From positions 1 to 62,105 of the forward strand of contig CALMPG010000142.1 of NCBI GenBank assembly GCA_937871915.1: DNA of 62,105 nt, given 5' to 3'. Positions 8,766 to 16,794 of the stretch are shown one piece after another. The notes beneath the pieces were generated by a model. That model saw only the letters and a list, made by a program, of their open reading frames with translations. It was not told the DNA's origin and did not search any database. Origin of the DNA: an uncultured Phycisphaerales bacterium (GTDB lineage: Bacteria; Planctomycetota; Phycisphaerae; Phycisphaerales; UBA1924). The first letter of the stretch is position 1. Each line of letters starts with the position of its first letter. The translations under genes and the position numbers were made by a program.

Positions 8766-9767
8766 ATGGACCACACGGAACTCAAGTTGCGCCGAAGAAC
8801 TCTCGTGGACGACGACCCGACGCTGATCGATCTCGCCGAAACCAATCTGTATCGAAGCCTTCCGGCGGCGTGGCCGGACGTGTTTCCTCCGATAGAGCCT
8901 TCTCAAAGTACCCGTGCCGCGCATCGTTGCCATTTCGTTGATCTGTTGCTTGATGCGCTCCAACTGGGAGAGGAGTTGCGCTCGCGAACGCTTGTGAGCC
9001 ACGGCGTGCGGCGGAGCCTGTCCGCACTCTTCGACTTGCTCTCGCGACATGACAGGACGGTCCTGATACCCGGGGATGTGTATCCGGTGTATGAGCAACT
9101 CGCCCGCACGACCGGGGTTCGATTTGATCCGTACTCGGCGCGCGACGGACTGCCCGAATCGGATCGGCTGAATCAGCACGATGCGCTGCTCATCTGCGAT
9201 CCGCTCAAGCCCTGGGGAGGCTCGTTGAGCCCGGTTGAATGCAACATGCTCGCCACCTGGACCGGGAATGGTCAACGCCTCGCCATCATTGACGCCGCCT
9301 ACCAGTTCGTTCCATCTCCCCATCTCGTACGGCTGACCGTTTCTGGCGGGTGCGCACTGCTTGGATCGATGTCCAAGGGCTGGCTGATTCCCGATCACGG
9401 TGGGTATTGCGTTGTCCCGGATTCCTGGCGGGCCGAAGCACGAGAAGTGTTCGCTTCTCTTCCACGAGACGAGCATCGCCTTCGGGTGAGTTTCGCTGGT
9501 CTTTCGGCGCACCGATCTCGACCGATCGAGGTCGCGAATCACCTGCGTGTTCTCGGCGACGCGCTCTCGCAACGCACCGCTCAACTCGATATTCCCGCAT
9601 CGCCTGTCAACGGCTACTTCGCGAGGACATCGCTCCGCTTCGACGAACTTCTGGCGAAGGGCTGCATTGGCATTCCTGCGTCCGTGTTCGGGGCACCTGA
9701 GAGCGCGGGGTGCGTGCTCTCAACACTGCCACCGACGGCGTCGACGCGTGAGGACTCGGAGAACTGA
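8766..9767 (+). CDS. PLP-dependent aminotransferase-like protein
   Basis: A 333-aa fold-type I PLP enzyme. Visible marks are VLIPGDVYPVYEQLA (cofactor-binding turn), IIDAAYQF (Asp176 and Tyr179, matching the Asp that pairs with the pyridine nitrogen), and LLGSMSKGW with Lys204 as the Schiff-base lysine. A downstream GYFARTSLRFDELLA segment resembles the small domain, including the arginine used to bind a carboxylate. It is shorter than typical class I/II aminotransferases (about 380-400 aa). It starts 8 bp after the radical-SAM stop and shares its lower GC. Substrate unknown; a joint role in making an unusual amino-acid-derived metabolite is inference. Confidence 0.78.
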   Translation: MDHTELKLRRRTLVDDDPTLIDLAETNLYRSLPAAWPDVFPPIEPSQSTRAAHRCHFVDLLLDALQLGEELRSRTLVSHGVRRSLSALFDLLSRHDRTVLIPGDVYPVYEQLARTTGVRFDPYSARDGLPESDRLNQHDALLICDPLKPWGGSLSPVECNMLATWTGNGQRLAIIDAAYQFVPSPHLVRLTVSGGCALLGSMSKGWLIPDHGGYCVVPDSWRAEAREVFASLPRDEHRLRVSFAGLSAHRSRPIEVANHLRVLGDALSQRTAQLDIPASPVNGYFARTSLRFDELLAKGCIGIPASVFGAPESAGCVLSTLPPTASTREDSEN

Positions 9768-9827
9768 ACCATACCGCGCAAGCCCTGCCGTGTGCTTTGC
9801 CCCTCGGCCTGCATTATCCTCTGCCCA

Positions 9828-11519
9828 GTGCTCGAACCCCTCGACCGCATCCTCCCCCTTCCCTACCCGCACTTCATGGGCTTTGCGCCGCTGGATGCGT
9901 GGTGGCGGCTGCTGACGCAGGATGGGGCGTGGCGGAAGATTCCCGCGCGGTACTGGGTCCGGGTGGCGGGCGGGGTGTTTACCTCGTGCATCGGGACGGC
10001 GGTGACGCTGCCGGAGCGGGTGGTGGTTGGGGCGGTGATGGCGCTGGCGGGACGGGCAGGGGAGCAAGGGAGCAGGGGAGCAAGGGAGCGGGAGCGGGTG
10101 TCCCCCACTGCTCCCCTGCTCCCACGCTCCCATGCTCCCATGCTGTTCGTGCTCGGCTACTACCGCTCCGGCACCACGCACCTGCACTACCTTCTCTCGT
10201 GCGATCCGGGGCTGGCGACGCCGCGGTGGTATCAGATGCTCGCCCCGCAGGGGTTCGCGATCTCGTGGACGATCCTGCGGTACTTTCTGGTGCCGTTTCT
10301 GTCGTCGAAGCGGCCGCAGGACGATGTGGCGTATGGGCCGGAGTATCCGGCGGAGGATGACTTCGGGGTGTGCAACCTGAGCGCGGCGTGCGCCATGCCG
10401 GGGCGGATGGTGCTGCCGGGGTGCTGGGACTATTACGCGCGGTTCCACTCGCTGGAGAGGTTGACGGAGGCGGAACTCGATCGGTTTCGGCGGGCGCAAC
10501 TGGCGGTGTCGTGGAGACTGGCGCGGCTGAATCCCGGGCGGGGGCTGCTGTTCAAGACGCCGAGCCACACGGCCCGCGTGGCGGAACTATGCCGGTTGTA
10601 TCCGAACGCGAAGTTCATCCACCTGCATCGCGAGGCGGGGGCGGTGCTCAAGTCGAACGTGGCGATGCACCGGCGGTATGCGCCGTTCCTGCTGCAGCCG
10701 CACCCGGGGGACGAAGAGGTTCGGCGGCGGGTGATCGCGGAGTATGACGCGACGGAGAAGAAGTTCCTGGCCGAGTCGGCGGCGCTGCCGGCGGATCGGG
10801 TGGTGCGGGTGCGGTACGAGGACTTGATCGCGGACCCGATCGGGCAGGTGCGGGCGGCGTATGGGCAACTGGGGCTGGAGGTGACGCCGGAGTTTGAGGC
10901 GCGGATGACGGGGTATCTCGAGTCGGTGAGGGAGTACCGGGCCGCTTCGGAGAAGCCCGGGGGAACCAGTGCGATTGAGCCTGTGCCGGAACTTGGGTGG
11001 ATGCACTCGGCGTTTGGGCATGACCGGGAGCGCGGGATGTCGGCCGCGCTCTGTGCGTCGGCACCTACCGACGGCAAAGAGCACGGGCAGGATGCCCGTG
11101 CTACCGAGCCATTGCTGACGGGGGCGACGGGGGCGCTGGTCGCGGCGGCGTTCTGCTTTGCGGGGTGGATGGCGATCGCCGCGTCGGTGAAGGATCGGCT
11201 GGATTTTCTAGCGTGGCCGGTCGGGGTGATTGTCGGGCTTTCGGCCCTTCGCGCTGCCGGGGCCAATGGGAAGAAGGGGACGACGGCGCTGGGGGTGTGG
11301 GCGCTGGCGCTGACGCTGGTGGTGATCCTCGGCGCGGCGTATCCGGCGACGTGGCTGGCGGTTCGCGAGACCTTCAGCCCGGTCGATTTCTCGCATCACC
11401 TCTGGCTGGCGACGCGCCGGGGCGTGCTGGCGATGAACAACCTGCTGTGGATCGGGCTGGGGCTTGCGAGTGCGTACCGGTTTGCCAGCCGCGAGCATGT
11501 GCGCCCGCCGGGGCTCTGA
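9828..11519 (+). CDS. Sulfotransferase-family protein with C-terminal membrane segments
   Basis: The core resembles PAPS-dependent sulfotransferases (Sulfotransfer_3): LGYYRSGTTHLHYLL is the 5'-phosphosulfate loop, KTPSHTARV and IHLHREAGAVLKSN follow, and RVVRVRYEDLIADP matches the 3'-phosphate-binding region. The C-terminal 140 residues contain about four hydrophobic helices, so this is a sulfotransferase-membrane fusion. Two mini-repeats are embedded in frame: the GGGAGCA hairpin (10055-10144) immediately before the 5'-PSB loop, and the GCACGGGCAGGATGCCCGTGC palindrome (11078-11105, peptide HGQDARAT) at the junction of the two halves. Start is uncertain; I take GTG at 9828, but upstream codons are open. 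Confidence 0.78.
   Translation: MLEPLDRILPLPYPHFMGFAPLDAWWRLLTQDGAWRKIPARYWVRVAGGVFTSCIGTAVTLPERVVVGAVMALAGRAGEQGSRGARERERVSPTAPLLPRSHAPMLFVLGYYRSGTTHLHYLLSCDPGLATPRWYQMLAPQGFAISWTILRYFLVPFLSSKRPQDDVAYGPEYPAEDDFGVCNLSAACAMPGRMVLPGCWDYYARFHSLERLTEAELDRFRRAQLAVSWRLARLNPGRGLLFKTPSHTARVAELCRLYPNAKFIHLHREAGAVLKSNVAMHRRYAPFLLQPHPGDEEVRRRVIAEYDATEKKFLAESAALPADRVVRVRYEDLIADPIGQVRAAYGQLGLEVTPEFEARMTGYLESVREYRAASEKPGGTSAIEPVPELGWMHSAFGHDRERGMSAALCASAPTDGKEHGQDARATEPLLTGATGALVAAAFCFAGWMAIAASVKDRLDFLAWPVGVIVGLSALRAAGANGKKGTTALGVWALALTLVVILGAAYPATWLAVRETFSPVDFSHHLWLATRRGVLAMNNLLWIGLGLASAYRFASREHVRPPGL
10055..10144. repeat. GGGAGCA inverted-arm repeat inside sulfotransferase gene
   Basis: Left arm 10055-10097 (GGGGAGCA/AGGGAGCA units) and right arm 10108-10144 (GCTCCCCTGCTCCCACGC and so on) are inverted copies separated by about 10 bp. 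Encodes EQGSRGARERERV then APLLPRSHAPM. Confidence 0.9.
11078..11105. repeat. GCACGGGC-AGGAT-GCCCGTGC palindrome
   Basis: A perfect 9-bp stem (AGCACGGGC/GCCCGTGCT) within the sulfotransferase gene, encoding HGQDARAT. It sits at the boundary between the enzyme domain and the membrane tail. Confidence 0.8.
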
Positions 11520-12089
11520 TCAGGGACGCATCGACCATGGGCGGGTTTGTCCGATTGTGTGTGTCTCGGGGACGGCGTCGATCGCCTCGATGACGCCCGC
11601 GCAGATTTCCTCGTGGGTGAGCCAGCGGGAGGCTTGGCCCTCGACGACGAAGCCGAGCACGACGCGGGTGACCTGGACGCCGGGCGTGGGCGCGATCATC
11701 GGGCGTGTCCGCATTGCGTCTTCCGGATGATCGGCCTCGCAGCCGAGGATGTGGACGAGCCGGCGCGGGGTCGCGGATGACTCGCGCTCCATGAATCGGG
11801 CGATGAGGCCGACGGCCTGCGGCGCGGTGGAGTGGACCCAGCAGACGGCCAGATCGAAGGGGCCGCGGGCGATCATCGCGGTGCGCAGGGCTGCGGCGAA
11901 CGGCTGCGTGTCGGTGTAGTCGGCGGGGGTCGGGTGGATGCGTCCACGCGTCGAGGCGCCGGCGTGGGCGAGTTCGCTCAGGCGGGCGTGGGAGCGGGCG
12001 ACCACGGAGACATCGTGGCCGCGCCGGGCGAGTTCGAGGGACGCGCCCCGGAGCATTCCAGTGCCGCCGATGACGAGGGCGTGAGGCAC
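11520..12089 (-). CDS. Short-chain dehydrogenase-like NAD(P)-binding protein
   Basis: A 189-aa Rossmann-fold protein. The N-terminus has ALVIGGTGMLRGASLELARRG (a G-G-x-G-M-x-x-G dinucleotide-binding turn), followed by VSVVARSHARL. No clear YxxxK catalytic pair is visible, so it may bind NAD(P) without a classical SDR reaction. It is shorter than usual SDRs (about 250 aa). Its stop codon abuts the stop of the convergent sulfotransferase gene with no gap. The membrane-protein gene ends 15 bp upstream on the same strand. Confidence 0.75.
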   Translation of the reverse strand: MPHALVIGGTGMLRGASLELARRGHDVSVVARSHARLSELAHAGASTRGRIHPTPADYTDTQPFAAALRTAMIARGPFDLAVCWVHSTAPQAVGLIARFMERESSATPRRLVHILGCEADHPEDAMRTRPMIAPTPGVQVTRVVLGFVVEGQASRWLTHEEICAGVIEAIDAVPETHTIGQTRPWSMRP

Positions 12090-12104
12090 GGGGGGCTCCG
12101 TCTG

Positions 12105-12998
12105 TCAGCGGCGGGCCGCGGCGGGCGCGGGCTGGTGCTTGTCGATCATGGAGCCGGCCCAGACGAGGCCGAAGGGGACGCCGACAAACGCGCCGGCGAG
12201 GAGGTCGAGCGGGAGCGGGCGGGCGAGGAAGAAGAGTTTGCCGGCCTGGGCCGCGAAGACCGCGCCTTCGGGGGACTTGTGGATGCCCATGGCGATGGCC
12301 GGGCCGATGGCGGCGAGGATGGCGATGCCCGCGACGAAGACCACGGCGGAGACGCGCTGCGAGGCCATACGGCCCCCGGCCGCGCCCAGGACGCCGGCGA
12401 GCACCGCGGCGGCGAAGGTCTGCCCCTTGAGGGTCTCCTGGGCGATGATCCAGACGGCGGCCGCGCCGACGATGGCGGCGGTGATGAGGGCGAAGGGGAG
12501 AGTGGAATCGACGATGCCGCGCGGCTCCTTGGGGAGGTGATGGTGGGAGTGGGTCGGGTCGCGGGACTCGGGGAGGGCGGAGGCGGCGGTGGGAATCCGC
12601 ATGATGACCCACGCGGTGAGCACGCCGAGGACGCCCACGAGCAGGCCCTCGAGGGCGAGGGCGCCGAGGGGGGAGCCGGTGAGGGCGCCGTTCATCACCC
12701 GCATGAGGATCAGGTCGCTGCGGCCCGTTCCCCATGCGGCCCAGGCGAGGACGAGTCCGGCGGAGAGGAGACCGGAGCGGTTGCCGACGAGGCGTGCGCC
12801 GAGCACGCCGGGGACAAGGGCGAGGGCGAAGGCGATGCACCCGGCGATCACGCCCTTGAAGGGCGTGGAAGACAGGAGGAGCGAGGCTTGCTCACCGCCG
12901 TCCACGCCGGTGAGCGAGGCGGTGAAGTGGCACGCCAGCGGGCCGACGAGCAGCAGCGCGGCGAGGGGGATGGCGTAGCGCAACACCGTGTAGAGCAT
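12105..12998 (-). CDS. Polytopic membrane protein, unknown function
   Basis: A 297-aa integral membrane protein with about eight hydrophobic helices, starting with LRYAIPLAALLLVGPLAC and ending with GVPFGLVWAGSMI plus a basic tail. A His-rich loop (THSHHHLPK) lies near the middle. I do not recognise a family. It is 15 bp upstream of the SDR-like gene and 38 bp downstream of the RF-1-domain gene, all on one strand, so these may be one transcript. Confidence 0.75.
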   Translation of the reverse strand: MLYTVLRYAIPLAALLLVGPLACHFTASLTGVDGGEQASLLLSSTPFKGVIAGCIAFALALVPGVLGARLVGNRSGLLSAGLVLAWAAWGTGRSDLILMRVMNGALTGSPLGALALEGLLVGVLGVLTAWVIMRIPTAASALPESRDPTHSHHHLPKEPRGIVDSTLPFALITAAIVGAAAVWIIAQETLKGQTFAAAVLAGVLGAAGGRMASQRVSAVVFVAGIAILAAIGPAIAMGIHKSPEGAVFAAQAGKLFFLARPLPLDLLAGAFVGVPFGLVWAGSMIDKHQPAPAAARR

Positions 12999-13035
12999 GG
13001 AACGAGGGTAGCGGGAAAGGGCCGGGAGGGAGGTT

Positions 13036-13608
13036 CTACTTGAGCGGCAGCAGGTTGAACGCCACCCGCTGCTGGTTGACCATCAGGAACGCCGGGGGAT
13101 GTTCCTTGATGAGTTTGACGAGTTGGCTGGCCGAGCAGTTCAGGCGGAGGGAGGCGGGCTTGGGGTCCCATCCGGACGCGGCCAGCACGTCGAGGGCTTC
13201 GGCGAGCATGGCGGGGTAGTCGTGGTGGTCCGGGTTAATCTCGAGCGTGCCCTCGCCGCCGGAATCCCATGCGGACTTGGGGGGCGAGCCGGCGGTGGCG
13301 TGCTTGGGGGGCTCGCGGCGGCGGGAGCGCCAGAGTTCGGAGCCGACGGGACCCTCGGGCACGCGAGTTCTCGCGGCCACGGCGAGGCTCAGGCGGAGGC
13401 GGCGGAGGGCGACGCGCTTGTTCTCCATCTGGCTGCGCCGCTCGCCCGCGTGGGACTCGACGCCGGTGGCGGTGTGGCGGAGTTTGATGAGGGTCTCGAC
13501 CTTGTTGCGGTTCTGGCCGCCCGGACCGCCGGTGCGCCCGGTGCCGACCGTGCACTGGGCGAGCAGGCGGTCGTCGGGGAGACAGGCGGGATGGGGCCAG
13601 GGGGGCAT
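13036..13608 (-). CDS. RF-1 domain peptidyl-tRNA hydrolase-like protein (ArfB/YaeJ-like)
   Basis: A 190-aa protein carrying the class I release factor GGQ loop as TGGPGGQNRNKVET (residues about 26-39), then VESHAGERRSQMENK, the usual downstream positions of RF-1 domains. It lacks the codon-recognition domain of RF1/RF2, so it should act in ribosome rescue or quality control by hydrolysing peptidyl-tRNA. The C-terminal 100 residues hold LVKLIKEHPPAFLMVNQQR and do not form the short basic tail typical of ArfB, so a planctomycete-type RF-like protein is as likely. An overlapping string of GGGGGAGC repeats lies in its upstream gap. Confidence 0.82.
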   Translation of the reverse strand: MPPWPHPACLPDDRLLAQCTVGTGRTGGPGGQNRNKVETLIKLRHTATGVESHAGERRSQMENKRVALRRLRLSLAVAARTRVPEGPVGSELWRSRRREPPKHATAGSPPKSAWDSGGEGTLEINPDHHDYPAMLAEALDVLAASGWDPKPASLRLNCSASQLVKLIKEHPPAFLMVNQQRVAFNLLPLK

Positions 13609-13610
13609 GG

Positions 13611-13649
13611 GCTGGGGAGCGGGGGAGCGGGGGAGCGGGGGAGCGGGAG
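13611..13649. repeat. GGGGGAGC tandem arm
   Basis: Four to five 8-bp GGGGAGCG units in the gap between the RF-1-domain gene and yhiN; a single arm without a clear partner. Confidence 0.75.
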
Positions 13650-13650
13650 T

Positions 13651-14955
13651 CTATTGGAGGGAGTTGGCGGCGGCGGTGCCTGCGGTGAAGCCGCTGGCCC
13701 AGGCCCATTGGAAGTTGAACCCGCCGATGCGGCCGTCAACGTCGCAGATCTCGCCGCAGAGGTGCAGGTTGGGGCAGAGGCGGGATTCCATGGTGTCGAG
13801 GTGGAGTTCGGAGAGGGGGACGCCGCCGGCGGTGACCTCGGCGAAGGTGTAGCCGCGGTCCCCGGTGACCGGGAGCGGCGTGGCAACGAGGCGGCGGGCG
13901 AGGTCGCGCCGGAGGTCGCGTTTGACGTTGCCGAGTTGGGCCGCGGGGTCGATGGCCGCGGCGGTGATGAGGGCGCGGGCGAGGCGCTCGGGGAGTTTCT
14001 CGGCGAGTCGGCGGAGGACGGTGGACTTGTGGGCCTCGGCGAGGAAGGCGTCGGCGGACTCGAGGGTCATGCCGGGGAGCCAGTTGAGGGTGAGGCTCGC
14101 GCTCGGATCGGAGGTCCGAGCGTGGGTGTAGTAGCGGCTGATGTCGAGGACGCCCGGGCCGGAGAGGCCGAAGTGGGTGCAGAGGGTGGAGTTGGTGAAA
14201 CTCACGAGTTTTTTGCCCGTGCCGGAGTGGAGTTCGATGGCGGCGGGGAGGGTGAGTCCGGAGAGGTCTTTGATGAGCCGGCCCGAGCCCTCGTCGGAGA
14301 GGATCAGGGGGACGAGGGCGGGGAAGGTGTCGGTGATCGTGTGGCCGAGGGCTTTGGCGAACGTGTAGCCGTGGCCGTCGGAGCCGCTGCGCGGCAGGGC
14401 CTTGCCGCCTGTGGCGAGGATCAGGCGGTTGGCGATGACGACCTCCCCGTCGCTCCCGTGCTTCCGTGCTCCCATGCTCCCCTGCTGGCGGTGGATCGCG
14501 AAGCCGTTCTCGATTCGTTCGACGCGATCCACACGCCACGGGTGCACGAGTTCGGCACGGGCTTCGCGCGCGGCGAGAAGGAGGGCGTCGAGGATGGTGT
14601 GGGCATCGTCGGTCGTGGGAAAGAGTTTGCCGGTGTCTTCACGCTTGAGCGTGACGCCGAACTCCTCGAAGAACGCGATGGTCTTCGGGACGTCGAAGCG
14701 CCGGAGGACGTTCTTGATGGCGTTGCGGGATGAGCCCGCCCCGCTCGCGTAGGCGGACTCGTCCACGGCGTGGTGGGTGACGTTGCAGCGTCCGCCGCCC
14801 GCGACGAGGATCTTGGCCCCGAGCGTCTTGGCGCCGTCGAAGGCGACGACGGAGGCGTCGGAGTCGGCGGCGCGAAGGGTTCGGGCGGCCCAGATGGCGG
14901 CGAAGAGACCGGCCGCGCCGGCGCCGATGACCGCGATGTCGGCGTGGTCGGGCAT
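13651..14955 (-). CDS. HI0933/YhiN-family NAD(P)/FAD-dependent oxidoreductase
   Basis: A 434-aa flavoprotein. The N-terminus has IAVIGAGAAGLFAAIWAAR (GxGxxG FAD-binding turn), then LGAKILVAGGGRCNVTH, the hallmark of the HI0933/YhiN family. GLSGPGVLDISRYY and a C-terminal CGEICDVDGRIGGFNFQWA, the second FAD contact, complete the family pattern. Substrate is unknown in all members. Near residue 160 a short insert (QQGSMGARKHGSDG) comes from a GGGAGCA-type repeat arm. Start chosen at MPDHAD, next to a mature N-terminal beta strand; the longer frame adds a low-complexity leader. Confidence 0.88.
   Translation of the reverse strand: MPDHADIAVIGAGAAGLFAAIWAARTLRAADSDASVVAFDGAKTLGAKILVAGGGRCNVTHHAVDESAYASGAGSSRNAIKNVLRRFDVPKTIAFFEEFGVTLKREDTGKLFPTTDDAHTILDALLLAAREARAELVHPWRVDRVERIENGFAIHRQQGSMGARKHGSDGEVVIANRLILATGGKALPRSGSDGHGYTFAKALGHTITDTFPALVPLILSDEGSGRLIKDLSGLTLPAAIELHSGTGKKLVSFTNSTLCTHFGLSGPGVLDISRYYTHARTSDPSASLTLNWLPGMTLESADAFLAEAHKSTVLRRLAEKLPERLARALITAAAIDPAAQLGNVKRDLRRDLARRLVATPLPVTGDRGYTFAEVTAGGVPLSELHLDTMESRLCPNLHLCGEICDVDGRIGGFNFQWAWASGFTAGTAAANSLQ
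14451..14487. repeat. GCTCCC arm inside yhiN-like gene
   Basis: Four 8-bp units of the GGGAGCA family (reverse orientation on the plus strand), a single arm, read in frame as QQGSMGARKHGS. Confidence 0.75.
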
Positions 14956-15047
14956 TCGGGGAACTGTACTGGTGGGGGGCACACGCGGGTCAGATCCACG
15001 GGATTCGCTGCGCAAAGCCTTCGCTCATCCCGGGCGTGTGGAGGAAG

Positions 15048-15119
15048 AGCCACCTCAGGGATTTGAACCCTGGACCTATGCTTTACGAAAGCATCGCTCT
15101 ACCGCTGAGCTAAGGTGGC
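15048..15119 (-). tRNA. tRNA-Thr (anticodon CGT)
   Basis: On the minus strand the sequence folds as a full cloverleaf: acceptor GCCACCT/AGGTGGC, D-arm TAGCTCAGCGGTAGAGC, anticodon stem ATGCT/AGCAT enclosing loop TTCGTAA (anticodon CGT, reads ACG), and T-arm CAGGG-TTCAAAT-CCCTG. The 3' CCA is not encoded. Length 72 nt including the discriminator T. Confidence 0.95.
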
Positions 15120-15265
15120 CAGAACCGACCGGAAGGGTCCGGTTGGGGCCATGAGTATCGGCGCGCCGGGGTGGGTTTTCCACCCCTTCGAGGGCGTGGG
15201 AGCGGATTGTCCGCACGGGTTGGGGCCTGAAAACCCGCGGCGGCGTGGGACGGCGGCGGGGAACT

Positions 15266-16708
15266 TCACTCCACGGGAGCCTGCCACCTCGGCGCGGCCT
15301 TGCCGTTGAGTTCCCGGACGTTTGCCAGGCGGGAGCCGGAGCGGAGCATGTCGAGTTGGCGGCGGCCGATGCGGACGCGCATGGTCACGGTCGTGCCCGA
15401 GTCGTCGTAGGAGCGGTCGAGGACCTCGGCGCGGCTCTCGATGCGCTGCAGGGCCTTGCCGTCGGCGGAGGGGACGGTGATCTCGGCCTCGATGAGGTCG
15501 CGCTGGGCCAGGGCGAGAATGCGCTGGCGGAGTTCCTCGTGGCCGCGCCCGTCGGGGGAGGGTTCGATGGCGGAGATGACGATGGCGTCGGGGACTTTCT
15601 GCTTCCAGACGAGCAGGTCGCGGTTGTCCTTCAGGCGGTCGGCCTTGTTGAGCAGGAGGATGCGCCTGGGCGGGGTCCATCCCACGCCGTCGAGGTTCTG
15701 CTCGGCGAGGGTGCCGTCGCGCTTCTCGGCCTCGCGGACTTCCTTCTCGAGCTCGTCGAGGGTGCGGACGACGGTGTTGTACTGGAGGTCGGCCGCGGGA
15801 TCGGAGACGTCGAGCATCATCAGGAGCACGTCGGCGTGGGTGGCCTCTTCGAGGGTGGCGCGGAAGGAGGCGACGAGATGGTGGGGCAGGTCGCGGACGA
15901 AGCCGACGGTGTCGGAGAGCATGACGGTGAACCCGCCGCCGAGGTTCCAGTCGCGGGTGCGGGTGACGAGCGTGGCGAAGAGGCGGTCGTCGGCGTAGGC
16001 CCCGCCCTCGGTGAGGGCGTTGAAGAGGGTGCTCTTGCCGGCGTTGGTGTAGCCGACGAGGCCGACGGTGAAGTGGTCGCGCCGGCGGTCCTGCACGGTG
16101 CGTTTCTTGCGGGCGTAGATGCCGGCGAGCTCGGCCTCGAGGTCGAGGCGCTTGCGCTGGGCGAGGCGGCGGTCGATCTCGAGTTGCTGCTCGCCGGGGC
16201 CGCGCGTGCCGATCCCCCCCACTCCGCCCGAGCCGGTGATGCGTTCGAGGTGGGACCACATGGCGCGGAGTCGGGGCAGGGTGTACTGGAGCTGGGCGAG
16301 TTCCACCTGGAGTTTGGCCTCGTGGGTGGTGGCCCGGGCGGCGAAGATGTCGAGGATGAGTTCGGAGCGGTCGATGACCTTGGTCCCCTTGACGCCGACG
16401 ACCTCCTCGATGTTGGCGATCTGGCGCGGGGAAAGGTCGTGGTCGAAGATGACGACCTGGGCGTCGAGGGCGAGGCAGAGGTCGCGGAGTTCATCGACCT
16501 TGCCCTTGCCCATGAAGGTGGCGGCCCGGACCTTGGAGGCCCGCTGCTCGAGTTCGCCCACGACGACGGCGCCGGCCTGCTCGGCCAAGGCGCGCAGTTC
16601 CCCGAACGGGTTGCGCTGGTCGTAGACCGAATCGGGCAGGCGGACGGCGGCGAGGACGGCGCGTTCCGTCTGCACCTTGATCGTGGCGCGTTCTTTTGGG
16701 GGGGGCAC
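15266..16708 (-). CDS. hflX: Ribosome-associated GTPase HflX
   Basis: A 480-aa GTPase. The N-terminal HflX domain (about residues 20-200) includes ATFMGKGKVDEL and VIFDHDLSPRQIANIE, then a coiled region with GSGGVGGIGTRGPGEQQLE, the glycine-rich HflX linker. The G-domain has GLVGYTNAGKSTLFNAL (G1), LSDTVGFVRDLP (G3) and LLLNKADR (G4). HflX splits stalled 70S ribosomes, often under stress. The gene is divergent from the S41 protease gene across 86 bp. The start follows a GGGGGG-flanked leader; the second frame start is less likely. Confidence 0.95.
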   Translation of the reverse strand: MPPPKERATIKVQTERAVLAAVRLPDSVYDQRNPFGELRALAEQAGAVVVGELEQRASKVRAATFMGKGKVDELRDLCLALDAQVVIFDHDLSPRQIANIEEVVGVKGTKVIDRSELILDIFAARATTHEAKLQVELAQLQYTLPRLRAMWSHLERITGSGGVGGIGTRGPGEQQLEIDRRLAQRKRLDLEAELAGIYARKKRTVQDRRRDHFTVGLVGYTNAGKSTLFNALTEGGAYADDRLFATLVTRTRDWNLGGGFTVMLSDTVGFVRDLPHHLVASFRATLEEATHADVLLMMLDVSDPAADLQYNTVVRTLDELEKEVREAEKRDGTLAEQNLDGVGWTPPRRILLLNKADRLKDNRDLLVWKQKVPDAIVISAIEPSPDGRGHEELRQRILALAQRDLIEAEITVPSADGKALQRIESRAEVLDRSYDDSGTTVTMRVRIGRRQLDMLRSGSRLANVRELNGKAAPRWQAPVE

Positions 16709-16794
16709 CGGGAATCGTAGTGCGGAGTGCGGGGTTGGGAGTGCCGGGGCAAGGAGAAACCTACAGTCGCGGGTCTTTCAATGGAGTGAAACGC

